Shown here piece after piece: positions 44,957 to 53,659 of a stretch of 64,000 nt of DNA. The notes below the pieces were generated by a model, which was not told where the DNA came from, made no database searches, and saw only the letters and a program-made list of their open reading frames with translations. The translations under genes and the position numbers were made by a program. Origin of the DNA: MPNP01 sp026709725 (GTDB taxonomy: Bacteria > Pseudomonadota > Alphaproteobacteria > Rhodobacterales > Rhodobacteraceae); the NCBI GenBank assembly GCA_965200805.1, contig OZ241384.1:992001-1056000 (forward strand). Direction: 5' to 3'. The first letter of the stretch is position 1. Every line of letters begins with the position of its first letter.

Positions 44957-45307
44957 TCCTCTTTTCCTGTGCTGAGAGATCCGCCGGGCGTTTGAAGGGG
45001 CGTGGAGAAAACGGGCAGTTCGAAGGTCTTCATTTTGCCGATGTGCAATCGGGCCCTTGCCGCAGCGGCAAGGGCCGCCACACATTCCAGATACCTGAAA
45101 AGCATGTTGTTAAAACGATCATTACAATCAACTGTGTCTACCCATCAGGCGCTCTGGGGTTATGGCTTTACAAGGATCAGGCAATGTCAGGGTTAATCTG
45201 CCGATGTGCGGAACAGAACAATCCTGGAATTCACAAACCCCCTGATGTCCCGGATGCCCTGCGGCATCCCCGATGCGCGGGCGGCAATGAAGCGGCAGGG
45301 AACGCGC
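44957..45307. other. Interval between tRNA-Leu and the Rpn nuclease gene
   Basis: No gene. A perfect 10-bp hairpin lies at 45052-45076 (GGCCCTTGCC, GCAGC loop, GGCAAGGGCC), sharing the CCCTTGCCGC core with the hairpin at 2793. It could contribute to ending the tRNA transcript but has no T-run. Confidence 0.5.
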
Positions 45308-46300
45308 ATGAGTGAAGGCAGGCCTGCAGGGCAGACCGGATCACTGGCCACACCGCATGATGCGCTGTTTCGCGCCCTGCTGACCAACCCGGAGCGGGCC
45401 GGAGCCGTGCTGCGCGATCATCTGCCCGCAGCGATTGCCGGTCGTCTGACCCCGGCCCCACCCCGACTGATTGATGGCAGTTTCGTCGATGAGGCCCTGC
45501 ACGGGAGTCAGGCCGACCGCCTCTTCGAGGTTACACTGGAAGGCGACAGGCCGCTTCTGATTTTCACATTACTTGAACATAAAAGCAGGCCTGACCCGAA
45601 GACCCCGCTCCAGCTTGCGGGCTACATGATCAATATCTGGAAACGCTACGCCAATGACCATCCTGACCGCGTGCACCGCCTCCCTGCCATCATACCGCTG
45701 GTCTTCTATCACGGTGCCTGGAAATGGAGTGCGCCAGAATCCCTGTTCGACATGATCGCTGATGATGAGGATTTGCGTCCTTTCACCCGCTCCATGCGAT
45801 ATATCCTGCGCGATCTTGGCATGATGGCTCCGCGGCAGGTCTCCTCCAGCCCGGAAACCTGGTCTGTATTTCAGGCACTGCATGTCTCGCGTCGCGACCG
45901 GATCGAGACCGATCTCCTGATCGACATCCTGACCTGTCTTGTCGATGGGTCTGACTTGGAATCGGCAGTCCTGCATTATATAGTTCGAACGATGAGCATG
46001 TCGCCGGTCACGCTTGAGACTGCTCTGCGACAGGCCAAGCCGGAACGATGGGAGACCCTCATGGGCACAATCGCTGAAACATGGATCGAACAGGGCGAGG
46101 CCAGAGGCAAGGCCATGGGCAAGGCCATGGGCAAGGCCGAAACCTTCCTTCGGCTGGCGCAACTCAAATTTGGTGCCATGTCGGAGCAGCACATTGAAAT
46201 GGTGCACAAAACCTCCTCGGCGCAACTTGACCACTGGCTGGAAGCCCTGCTCAGCGCTGAAACGCTTGAGGATATTTTCAACCGATCCAAATCCGATTGA
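45308..46300 (+). CDS. Rpn-family recombination-promoting nuclease
   Basis: About 330 residues, PD-(D/E)XK nuclease of the Rpn (former transposase_31/YhgA-like) family that promotes RecA-independent recombination. The N-terminus HDALFRALLTNPERAGAVLRDHLP and the catalytic positions Asp in ADRLFEV and Glu-x-Lys in LEHKSRP match the family. The C-terminal helical domain (AETFLRLAQLKFG ... LEALLSAETLEDIF) is present. A tandem 12-base repeat (46106-46129 plus a partial unit) encodes GKAMGKAMGKA in the linker, a place where copy number could vary. ATG 45308 is chosen; the open frame upstream to 45206 is not conserved-looking. Confidence 0.85.
   Translation: MSEGRPAGQTGSLATPHDALFRALLTNPERAGAVLRDHLPAAIAGRLTPAPPRLIDGSFVDEALHGSQADRLFEVTLEGDRPLLIFTLLEHKSRPDPKTPLQLAGYMINIWKRYANDHPDRVHRLPAIIPLVFYHGAWKWSAPESLFDMIADDEDLRPFTRSMRYILRDLGMMAPRQVSSSPETWSVFQALHVSRRDRIETDLLIDILTCLVDGSDLESAVLHYIVRTMSMSPVTLETALRQAKPERWETLMGTIAETWIEQGEARGKAMGKAMGKAETFLRLAQLKFGAMSEQHIEMVHKTSSAQLDHWLEALLSAETLEDIFNRSKSD
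46106..46138 (+). repeat. 12-base tandem repeat in the Rpn gene linker
   Basis: Two full and one 9-base partial unit of GGCAAGGCCATG encode Gly-Lys-Ala-Met repeats between the nuclease and C-terminal domains. Being a multiple of three it would change linker length without shifting the frame. Confidence 0.85.
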
Positions 46301-46606
46301 TTGGGCACTCCGTCATCGGTCATCCATATGACATCTGATTTTGCAGGCACGCTCGCATGCATACCGTGTCCGGCTTGAACCCGATCAGTCACATGCTGGA
46401 GTTCAATGGTTTTCATCCGGTCAGGTTTCAGGGTTTCGTTGTGTCTTCGACCCTGGCAGAGATACGAACAACGGGCGCGAATTTCCCCGCCCGGGCACAC
46501 CATCCATCCTGTAACTGGCAAGTGATGGCGACCGGGATCCCAGGGCAACAATGCACAGACCACCACTCTCATTTCTGGCGTTACTTTCATTGCAGGGAGG
46601 CTCAGA
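46301..46606. other. Interval upstream of rnd
   Basis: No gene supported. A GGGAGG ribosome-binding site lies near its right end before the GTG start of rnd. The promoter of the rnd-kdsD-lpt run must lie here or further upstream; I cannot identify it. Confidence 0.45.
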
Positions 46607-47215
46607 GTGTCAATAACTCTCTTTGATCAGGATGTTCCGGATGACTATGATGCGGGTGCTGTCCTGGCTGTGGACACCGAGACGATGGGCCTTAATGTGC
46701 ATCGGGATCGTCTCTGCCTCGTGCAGATGTCCAGAGGGGATGATGCGGCAGATCTGGTGCGAATCCGGCAGGGCCAGGCCCGAGCCCCAAATCTTGACCG
46801 GATTTTCTCTGATCCTGCGATTGTAAAGATCTTCCATTATGCTCGCGCCGATATGGCAGTCCTGCGTCATTGGCTCGGGATTGATGTCCGGAATGTCTAC
46901 TGCACCAAAATTGCATCACGGCTCACCCGAACAAATTCCGGCCAGCACGGACTCAGGGCCCTTGTTCAGGACATTCTGGAAATCGAAATCCAGAAGGATC
47001 AGCAATCATCCGACTGGGGCGCGGAGATCCTGTCGGAAAACCAGCAGATCTATGCAGCCAGCGATGTTCTCTATCTGCACGCCCTGCGCGAGGCTCTTGA
47101 CGCCAGGCTTGTCAGGGAAGGGCGGGGTAATCTGGCAAAACAGTGCTTCGCCTTCCTGCCCCATCGTGTCGCGCTGGACCTGGGGGGATGGCACGGCGAT
47201 ATCTTCGCTCACTGA
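46607..47215 (+). CDS. rnd: Ribonuclease D
   Basis: A 202-residue 3'-5' exonuclease of the DEDD family acting in tRNA 3' maturation. The three Exo motifs are visible: VDTETMGL (Asp, Glu), FHYARADMAVL (Asp) and YAASDVLYL (Tyr-x3-Asp). It is short because it lacks the HRDC domains of E. coli RNase D, as is common in alphaproteobacteria. It uses a GTG start with GGGAGG upstream. Its TGA overlaps the kdsD ATG by one base. Confidence 0.93.
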   Translation: MSITLFDQDVPDDYDAGAVLAVDTETMGLNVHRDRLCLVQMSRGDDAADLVRIRQGQARAPNLDRIFSDPAIVKIFHYARADMAVLRHWLGIDVRNVYCTKIASRLTRTNSGQHGLRALVQDILEIEIQKDQQSSDWGAEILSENQQIYAASDVLYLHALREALDARLVREGRGNLAKQCFAFLPHRVALDLGGWHGDIFAH

Positions 47216-48228
47216 TGGGCACAGCTGGCATGCAGAACGGATTGGAAGATGCTGTTGATTCCGAAGGAGTCTGGGAGGGCTACCTGACCAGCGGAACCAG
47301 GATTGTCAAGGATGAAGCCGCTGCCCTGCAGGCGCTATCGGGCGTGCTTGACACTTCATTCTGCCGTGCGGTGGACCTGCTTGTTGCAACACGAGGTCGG
47401 GTTGTGGTCTCCGGTATGGGAAAATCCGGCCATATGTGTCGGAAAATTGCGGCAACATTTGCCTCGACTGGTCAACCCGCCCAGTTTGTCCATCCCGCTG
47501 AGGCCAGCCATGGTGACCTTGGCATGCTGGTCGATGGTGACAGCGCTATCCTGGTCTCAAACTCGGGCGAAACGCCGGAATTGGCTGATATCATGGCCTA
47601 CTCCCGTCGTTATGCCATTCCATCGATTGGCATTACCGGCAAGCCGGACAGTGAACTTGCCCGGATGGTCGACGTCGCCATTGTCCTGCCCCCCATCAAG
47701 GAGGCCTGCCCGGCAGGAATCGTCCCCACATCATCGGCCGTCATGACGCTGGCCCTCGGTGATGCCCTGGCCCTGACACTGATGGAACATCGGGGCTTTA
47801 CTCCCGGCAGATTCCGAATGCTTCACCCCGGTGGTTCGCTGGGAGCACAATTGACCAGCGTCAATGACATCATGCATACAGGTGATGCACTGCCAATTGT
47901 CTCGCCGGAGACCCGTATGCCTGACGCACTGCTGGTTATGACCAACAAGGGCTTTGGAGTTGCCGGTGTGGTTGAAGATGAGCGTCTTGTCGGTATTGTG
48001 ACAGACGGTGACCTGCGTCGGCACATGGACTGCCTGCTCGACAAATCTGTCCGGCATGTCATGACAGGGTCCCCCCTGTTCATCACGCCCGGTATCCTGG
48101 TACAGGAAGCTCTGGCTGTCATGAACACGCAAAAGATAACCTGCCTGCCGGTCGTGGCGGATGAGCAGACAAGACAATGGGTTGGGATTCTTCACGTTCA
48201 TGACTGTCTGCGGGCAGGGATATCATAA
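47215..48228 (+). CDS. kdsD: Arabinose-5-phosphate isomerase KdsD/KpsF
   Basis: About 337 residues, first enzyme of KDO synthesis (ribulose-5-P to arabinose-5-P). The N-terminal SIS domain has GMGKSGHMCRKIAATFASTGQPAQFVHPAEASHGDLG and SNSGETPEL. Two C-terminal CBS domains follow (VNDIMHTG..., VRHVMTGSP...). ATG 47215 overlaps the rnd stop, implying coupling. It precedes lptCAB, matching the usual link between KDO synthesis and LPS transport genes. Confidence 0.94.
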   Translation: MGTAGMQNGLEDAVDSEGVWEGYLTSGTRIVKDEAAALQALSGVLDTSFCRAVDLLVATRGRVVVSGMGKSGHMCRKIAATFASTGQPAQFVHPAEASHGDLGMLVDGDSAILVSNSGETPELADIMAYSRRYAIPSIGITGKPDSELARMVDVAIVLPPIKEACPAGIVPTSSAVMTLALGDALALTLMEHRGFTPGRFRMLHPGGSLGAQLTSVNDIMHTGDALPIVSPETRMPDALLVMTNKGFGVAGVVEDERLVGIVTDGDLRRHMDCLLDKSVRHVMTGSPLFITPGILVQEALAVMNTQKITCLPVVADEQTRQWVGILHVHDCLRAGIS

Positions 48229-48251
48229 CGGGCATTACAGAGAGATGATCG

Positions 48252-48842
48252 GTGTTTAATATTCAAAATCGCATTCTCGTTGGAATCATGCTCAGCGTGA
48301 TCGCGATGCTGACTGCGCTGTCGATCCTTGCCTTTGTCCAAAACCAGAGCTTCAGTGACTCCATCATCGTTGGCGATGTGGAATACGATACACATACACC
48401 GAATTACAGCACCAATATCGTCTTTTCCGACAATCTCAGGAACGGTGGATGGATGACAATGTCTGCACGACTCATGCAGTCTGATTTTATCGATACCGAA
48501 AAGGTGAATGGGGTTGACTTCAATGCCGAGATCCTGCTGCAGGATGGTACGGTTGTGACATCATCCTCCGACCATTTCTCCGGTCGGGCTGATGGCAGCA
48601 GTGTCCAGTTGGCAGGCAACGCAAGAATTGAGGTTGAGGACACACACACCGTCAGCTCCGATTCCATTCGCTATGATGAGGCATCGCAGGTGATTGCAAC
48701 GGAGAGTCTGACGTTCCTTCGCTTCCCCGGCGGGATTGCAACTGTGGGAAAACTGATTGCCAACTTTCCCGATGATGATAGTGACAATGGTACAGAATAT
48801 GACCTGTCCGAGGGTGTGAATATCGTTCTGTACAGGGAGTAG
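48252..48842 (+). CDS. lptC: LPS export periplasmic protein LptC
   Basis: A 196-residue bitopic inner-membrane protein with one N-terminal membrane helix (ILVGIMLSVIAMLTALSILAFVQ) and a periplasmic beta-jellyroll segment. LptC couples the LptB2FG ATPase to LptA for LPS transport. Sequence similarity to E. coli LptC is weak, so the call leans on topology and on position directly before lptA and lptB. It uses a GTG start. Confidence 0.85.
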   Translation: MFNIQNRILVGIMLSVIAMLTALSILAFVQNQSFSDSIIVGDVEYDTHTPNYSTNIVFSDNLRNGGWMTMSARLMQSDFIDTEKVNGVDFNAEILLQDGTVVTSSSDHFSGRADGSSVQLAGNARIEVEDTHTVSSDSIRYDEASQVIATESLTFLRFPGGIATVGKLIANFPDDDSDNGTEYDLSEGVNIVLYRE

Positions 48843-48878
48843 CGGTTCAGTTCATGATTCATATCGGGGGATGATAAG

Positions 48879-49364
48879 ATGAAAAAATTGGTTTGTTTCT
48901 GTGCATTCGTTATCGGATTCTGGGGCACATCACTCATTGCGCAGGTGTCAATGGATTTATTTGAAGATGAAAGCGACGGGGCCGGTGACAGGGTCACGAT
49001 CACCGCCAACAGTGTCAGTTACAGGACCGAGGACAACCGACCGGTCTTCACGGGCAATGTCATGGTGACCACAACAGATATCATACTCAAGTCGGACGAG
49101 GCCATCATCCAGTTTGTTGACAACACAAATGATCTTGAAACACTGGAAATGACCGGCAATGTCTCGGCAGAGAATGATGGTGAGGGGACGCTTGTTTCCG
49201 CCCAATGGGCCCATTACAATCAAATTGACGGTACGTTGCGAATGGAAGGGGAGATCGAATACATCGGTCCCCGTTTGCGGGCAAAAGGCGATGTCTACAC
49301 CTACGATACGGGCACGGGTGACAGCACTTTTCAAAGTGTGACCGGGTCAGTGGAAGGCGGCTGA
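48879..49364 (+). CDS. lptA: LPS transport periplasmic bridge protein LptA
   Basis: A 161-residue exported protein. The signal peptide (MKKLVCFCAFVIGFWGTSLIAQ) is followed by an OstA/LptA beta-jellyroll: VTITANSVSYRTEDNRPVFTGNVMVTTTDIILKSDEAII and LEMTGNVSAEN match the family repeats. It forms the periplasmic bridge between LptC and the outer-membrane LptD. It lies 36 bases after lptC and 11 before lptB. Confidence 0.92.
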   Translation: MKKLVCFCAFVIGFWGTSLIAQVSMDLFEDESDGAGDRVTITANSVSYRTEDNRPVFTGNVMVTTTDIILKSDEAIIQFVDNTNDLETLEMTGNVSAENDGEGTLVSAQWAHYNQIDGTLRMEGEIEYIGPRLRAKGDVYTYDTGTGDSTFQSVTGSVEGG

Positions 49365-49375
49365 CACAACTGATC

Positions 49376-50107
49376 ATGCAGCATACTCACGATGGACTGT
49401 TTGCGGACAATATCTCCATAACCATCCGCCGAAAGAAGGTTGTCAGGAATGTTTCGCTCGAAGTCCATCCCGGTGAGGTCGTCGGAATACTGGGTCCCAA
49501 CGGTGCCGGCAAGACGACATGCTTCCATCTCATATCCGGCCTCCGCCTGAGCGAAACAGGGACCATCTTCCTGAACGGGCATGATGTCACCCGATTGCCG
49601 CTCTACCGGCGGTCACATCTCGGTCTTGGCTTTCTGCCACAGGAACGTTCTGTCTTCCGGGGCATGTCAGTTGAGGACAACATCAGATCAATCATTGAAA
49701 TCCATGTCACCAATCGAATGGCACGGGCCACACAACTCGAGAACATCCTCAGTGAGTTCGGTTTGCTGGAGGTCCGCAAGGCCCAGGCGGACACGCTCTC
49801 CGGTGGCCAGTCCCGTCGGGTGGAGATTGCCCGCTGTATTGCCTGCAACCCCAAGATTGTCCTGCTTGATGAGCCCTTTGCCGGCCTTGATCCGATCATC
49901 ATGAGCAATTTTCAGAAAATTGTCCGCTATCTCAAGGATCGTGGCCTTGGTGTCCTGATCACAGACCACAATATCCTGGAAACCATGAAACTGGTTGATC
50001 GCACCTACATTCTTATCAATGGGGAAATCGTCATCGCCGGAACCCCGGAAGAGGTCAAGCAGGACGATTTTGTGCGGGAATCCTATCTCGGCGAAACCTA
50101 TGTGTGA
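49376..50107 (+). CDS. lptB: LPS export ABC transporter ATPase LptB
   Basis: A 243-residue cytoplasmic ATPase driving LPS extraction with LptFG. Walker A GPNGAGKTTCFH, Q-loop FLPQERSVFRGMSVEDN, signature LSGGQSRRVEIAR, Walker B VLLDEPFAGLDP and switch His in ITDHNI are all present. Normal length. In many alphaproteobacteria rpoN and hpf follow; here only 161 bases separate it from ptsN. Confidence 0.96.
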   Translation: MQHTHDGLFADNISITIRRKKVVRNVSLEVHPGEVVGILGPNGAGKTTCFHLISGLRLSETGTIFLNGHDVTRLPLYRRSHLGLGFLPQERSVFRGMSVEDNIRSIIEIHVTNRMARATQLENILSEFGLLEVRKAQADTLSGGQSRRVEIARCIACNPKIVLLDEPFAGLDPIIMSNFQKIVRYLKDRGLGVLITDHNILETMKLVDRTYILINGEIVIAGTPEEVKQDDFVRESYLGETYV

Positions 50108-50268
50108 CCCTGCGGAACCGGCGAAATCCACCGTTCGGAACCGAACTCCTGCACCGGGAGAAATCTGTTCCGTCTACACCTTGCGGCACTTGTCACCGAC
50201 CGGTATTGCGTTGGCAGCGGCTCGCCTGAATCATTTCATTTTCTGTCATAACGGCCACTTTTCCTGCT

Positions 50269-50727
50269 ATGAACATTGATGAGTTTCTTGTGCCGGATGC
50301 AATCAGGTGTGTGTGCACACAATCCCCGCTGACCAAGGCTGCGGTCCTTGAGATCATTGCTGATGTTGCGGAAGAGGTCTACGCAATCGACAGAAGGATG
50401 GCCGCCAGGGTGCTGAATGAGCGCGAGGATGCATCCTCAACGGGGATGGGTGAAGGGATTGCACTGCCGCATGCACGATCACCAGAGTTTGACCGGATCG
50501 TTGGCATTTTCATCAAACTTGATACACCAACCGCCTATGCATCACCCGACAATCTCCCGGTCGATCTCCTGTTTTGCATCTTTGCACCCGACACCAACAG
50601 TGTCGTCTATCTGCAATCGCTTGGTAATGTCGCCCGAACCCTGCGCTCCGAAACGATCCGGCGGGACCTGCGCCAGGCGAGCGACCCCGCGGTCATCCAT
50701 GCAATTCTGACCAGGGAAGCCGAATAA
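50269..50727 (+). CDS. ptsN: Nitrogen PTS enzyme IIA (PtsN)
   Basis: A 152-residue PTS EIIA-Ntr protein, phosphorylated on His68 (GIALPHARSPEFDRIVG) by the EINtr-NPr relay. It regulates potassium and nitrogen or carbon balance. LDTPTAYASPDNLPVDLLFCIFAP fits the family. The rpoN and hpf genes usually found just upstream are absent; the 161-base gap before it has no gene. It converges with the mobile-element genes, 24 bases apart. Confidence 0.92.
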   Translation: MNIDEFLVPDAIRCVCTQSPLTKAAVLEIIADVAEEVYAIDRRMAARVLNEREDASSTGMGEGIALPHARSPEFDRIVGIFIKLDTPTAYASPDNLPVDLLFCIFAPDTNSVVYLQSLGNVARTLRSETIRRDLRQASDPAVIHAILTREAE

Positions 50728-50751
50728 ACGGTATTGGCGAAAAGAACGGAT

Positions 50752-53643
50752 TCAGGCCCGGGACTCACTGGCCTGCAAACGCTGTATGAGAGATGCATAG
50801 ATGTCTGCATCAGCTGCGATGGGCCCTGTTTCAGACTGACACACGGCCGCCCCCCGATCAATCTCCGGTTTGGCGGTTCCGGATGGAAATCGCCGGGCCA
50901 GTCGCCGGCGGGCCCTGCTGCTGTCCATGATCTGACAGAGCCGGGTCCGCAAATGGACATCCTCAGCGGTCGATGTCAAGGCCCATAATTCGACCGGGCC
51001 AAGCGCAAGGATCAGTTTCTGTACTGCCAGACCCGTTTTGGTCGCAAACAAACCGACCAGCGGCGCACCGGACGGACCCGGACCTGTCAACCCACTGGCC
51101 AGAAGCTGCCTCTCATATTCCGAAAGGGAATGAATCCGGGCCAGCCGTTTCAGTGCGTTCGGGGATGGAGTCCTGAAGACAAAGACCGATGTGGCGGACT
51201 CAAGCAACCCACCGGAAAAATCATCAAGAGACTGTGATGCCAGTGACAATCTGAGATTGCGTTTTCGTCCCTCTCGCATATCCTGCAGGACCTGTCGCCT
51301 GGCACCATCAATGGCACCGAGGCGATGAAACTCGTCCATGCAGAGCTGATGGGATTCGATTTCCATGGCTTTCAGCGCATCCCGGTGCATGGCATGATAC
51401 TGCGACGGCAGGACATCGGTGCTGGCCAGTGATACAAGATCGTCACTGTCGATATCGCGATCACGCATGATGGCATGACGGGCAAGCATCGCCATCAATG
51501 CAGTTTGTCGCATGGCACGGGCATCCCGGGAGCCGGAGGAAACCTGTTCGAGGTCAAGCACCATCACCCGGGCACCGGCCAGACCGAAACGGGTCGGCAT
51601 CGCAAGAATCGGCAGATCACGGACAACCTCCGATACAGCGCGACGAAACCGGCGGGCCGGATTGTCCTCATGGTCATCATTGCCGTAGGTGATGCGAATC
51701 TGGTGGGTCATCGAAGCCGTCAGCAAATCGGGCAGTACCGGCACGGCACGGGTCTGGGCCAGTCTGGACTGCTGCTGATGGCCGGCGGCAAAGAGCCAAT
51801 CTGTCACCTGCCACCAGGTGACATCATCGGTGCGACCAAATCCGGATTGTGTCAGTGCATGATCAACAGAGGCAATCTCACCGCGGCTGTAGCGTTTCGG
51901 ATCCCGGCAGTCATTCGTTTCCCTGTAGGCAATGTCTACAATCCCGCCAATCATGCCGCTGAGCACTGCCGGAGTCTCACCTCCGCCCCGATCAAGCAGG
52001 ATGGAGAGGAAGTTGATCAGGAAGTCGCGACCGGCTGCTGTCGGGCGGCGACATCCCGGTGGTGTATCGAAAACATTGATTGCAAATGCAGGTTCGTGTT
52101 TGAGCCTGACATAGATTGCCTCATGGTGCCGCGCCGGGGGCAGGCCTTCCCTGACCAGATCGATGAGTGATTTCGAGGAGCCGCCAATATCAATGACCGA
52201 GACTTTTGGCAGCATCCGGGATGGCGTCCTGTTCCGGGAATCAAGGATTGATGCAAGATTGAAATGGTTCAATGCAACGGATTTACCCGTTCCGGAACTG
52301 CCAACCAGAATTTCCACCCAGCTGGCCTGAACAGAGGATCCCCGCTGGTACGGCCACGCGATTCCGTCAGTGGTACGGAAGATGATTTCGCCTTCGGTCC
52401 AGGGGCTGCATTGTCGCGCAATCGGTGCAATCCGCAAAGCCTGGGTCAACGGTGCAGCTGCCGGCGGTGCTGTCGCGCCGGGTGACAGCCCGGCTACTGA
52501 TGCGAGCGTTGTCGACACCGGATCACCGGTCAGGCTATCGGCGCGGCAATTCCCCCATTGCTCGACAGTCTTGCGAAAGGCCCATACATTCTCAAGATGC
52601 TGTTCGGCATCCTTCATGGGCGACCAGACAGCAAAACACATCTGCAGTTGAACGGCACTGTCGGACAAACCATCAATCCTGCGCAACTCATCGTAGGTCG
52701 CACACATCCGGTAGTGCTGTTCACGATTGACGAAGCCAAAGAGACGCACAAACTGTTCACGCCATCGGTGCTTTCGCAGAGCATTGGCGTGAAACTTGAA
52801 TGCACAGCGCCAGGAGACCCCCGGCAAAATATCGGCAAGCGTTGCAGCGAGGTCATTGAACGGCAGCAGTCGTTCGGGAGCCAGAGTGATATCAAAACCG
52901 GTGATCACACTGGCTGGCGTCGCCAGTGCCCCGCTATCCAGAATCCGGATTCTTTCCGTTGCGAAAATTGAATCAACGGTCAATCCGGTCCCGGACCGAT
53001 TTGCACAGGGCATCAATGGGTAAAGCCCGCTTGCGATCTCGCGGACCGAGTTGTCAATACCCAACAGCGTGCAGGAATAACCGTTGTGGCTGAGATCCCG
53101 GCACAGGCTTGTCATTGCGCTCTTGTGCCTGACGAGGGACAGGGGGTCACTCCACCCGGTCTCACCGGTCGCTCGGGTCCGGTTCCGACCGCCTTTCGGG
53201 ACTGGCGATGTGTAGACGGTCAGGAGTGTCGACTCAGCCGACATGTCATTGTCCTGCACAGCCCTGCGGTCTGCGATAATGTCCGAGCAGTCAAGATCGA
53301 AAACCCGGGCCTGTTCGACCGCCCTGTCTCTTCGCAATGCAGTCTGGTTGGCCAGACGGTTGCGGCAGCGGACATAGGCAAGTTCCAGGCTGTGCATGCC
53401 ATCGGAAAGGAGTGGTGACAGCAGAACATGGAACCGCGCTGCCCGGGCCCGGAGATCATCAGGACCAGGCGCACGGTTGATTCCCTTGATTGCCAGGGTG
53501 GAACTGATTGTCCCATCCTTGGCGACAAACGTATGATCGTCAACGATGGCCCAGAGGGGCAGCCGATCCTCCAGCACATCAACTGTCAGGCTGTCAACCC
53601 GACGCAGCAGGGGCCGCAGTGCCGATGCCAATCGCCCGATCAC
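50752..53643 (-). CDS. icmB: Type IVB secretion/conjugation ATPase IcmB/DotO
   Basis: A 963-residue VirB4-class ATPase powering a type IVB (Dot/Icm, I-type) secretion system at the inner membrane. Walker A is VGSSGTGKSVALNHF near residue 455, and Walker B is LCMDEFHRLG near 768. The long N-terminal region and LSLASQSLDDF after Walker B match the DotO/TraU pattern. The order icmD-icmJ-x-icmB upstream on the same strand strongly supports the call. Last gene of the operon, 16 bases after the 445-residue gene. Confidence 0.85.
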   Translation of the reverse strand: MIGRLASALRPLLRRVDSLTVDVLEDRLPLWAIVDDHTFVAKDGTISSTLAIKGINRAPGPDDLRARAARFHVLLSPLLSDGMHSLELAYVRCRNRLANQTALRRDRAVEQARVFDLDCSDIIADRRAVQDNDMSAESTLLTVYTSPVPKGGRNRTRATGETGWSDPLSLVRHKSAMTSLCRDLSHNGYSCTLLGIDNSVREIASGLYPLMPCANRSGTGLTVDSIFATERIRILDSGALATPASVITGFDITLAPERLLPFNDLAATLADILPGVSWRCAFKFHANALRKHRWREQFVRLFGFVNREQHYRMCATYDELRRIDGLSDSAVQLQMCFAVWSPMKDAEQHLENVWAFRKTVEQWGNCRADSLTGDPVSTTLASVAGLSPGATAPPAAAPLTQALRIAPIARQCSPWTEGEIIFRTTDGIAWPYQRGSSVQASWVEILVGSSGTGKSVALNHFNLASILDSRNRTPSRMLPKVSVIDIGGSSKSLIDLVREGLPPARHHEAIYVRLKHEPAFAINVFDTPPGCRRPTAAGRDFLINFLSILLDRGGGETPAVLSGMIGGIVDIAYRETNDCRDPKRYSRGEIASVDHALTQSGFGRTDDVTWWQVTDWLFAAGHQQQSRLAQTRAVPVLPDLLTASMTHQIRITYGNDDHEDNPARRFRRAVSEVVRDLPILAMPTRFGLAGARVMVLDLEQVSSGSRDARAMRQTALMAMLARHAIMRDRDIDSDDLVSLASTDVLPSQYHAMHRDALKAMEIESHQLCMDEFHRLGAIDGARRQVLQDMREGRKRNLRLSLASQSLDDFSGGLLESATSVFVFRTPSPNALKRLARIHSLSEYERQLLASGLTGPGPSGAPLVGLFATKTGLAVQKLILALGPVELWALTSTAEDVHLRTRLCQIMDSSRARRRLARRFPSGTAKPEIDRGAAVCQSETGPIAADADIYASLIQRLQASESRA

Positions 53644-53659
53644 GATCAGATACGACCGC

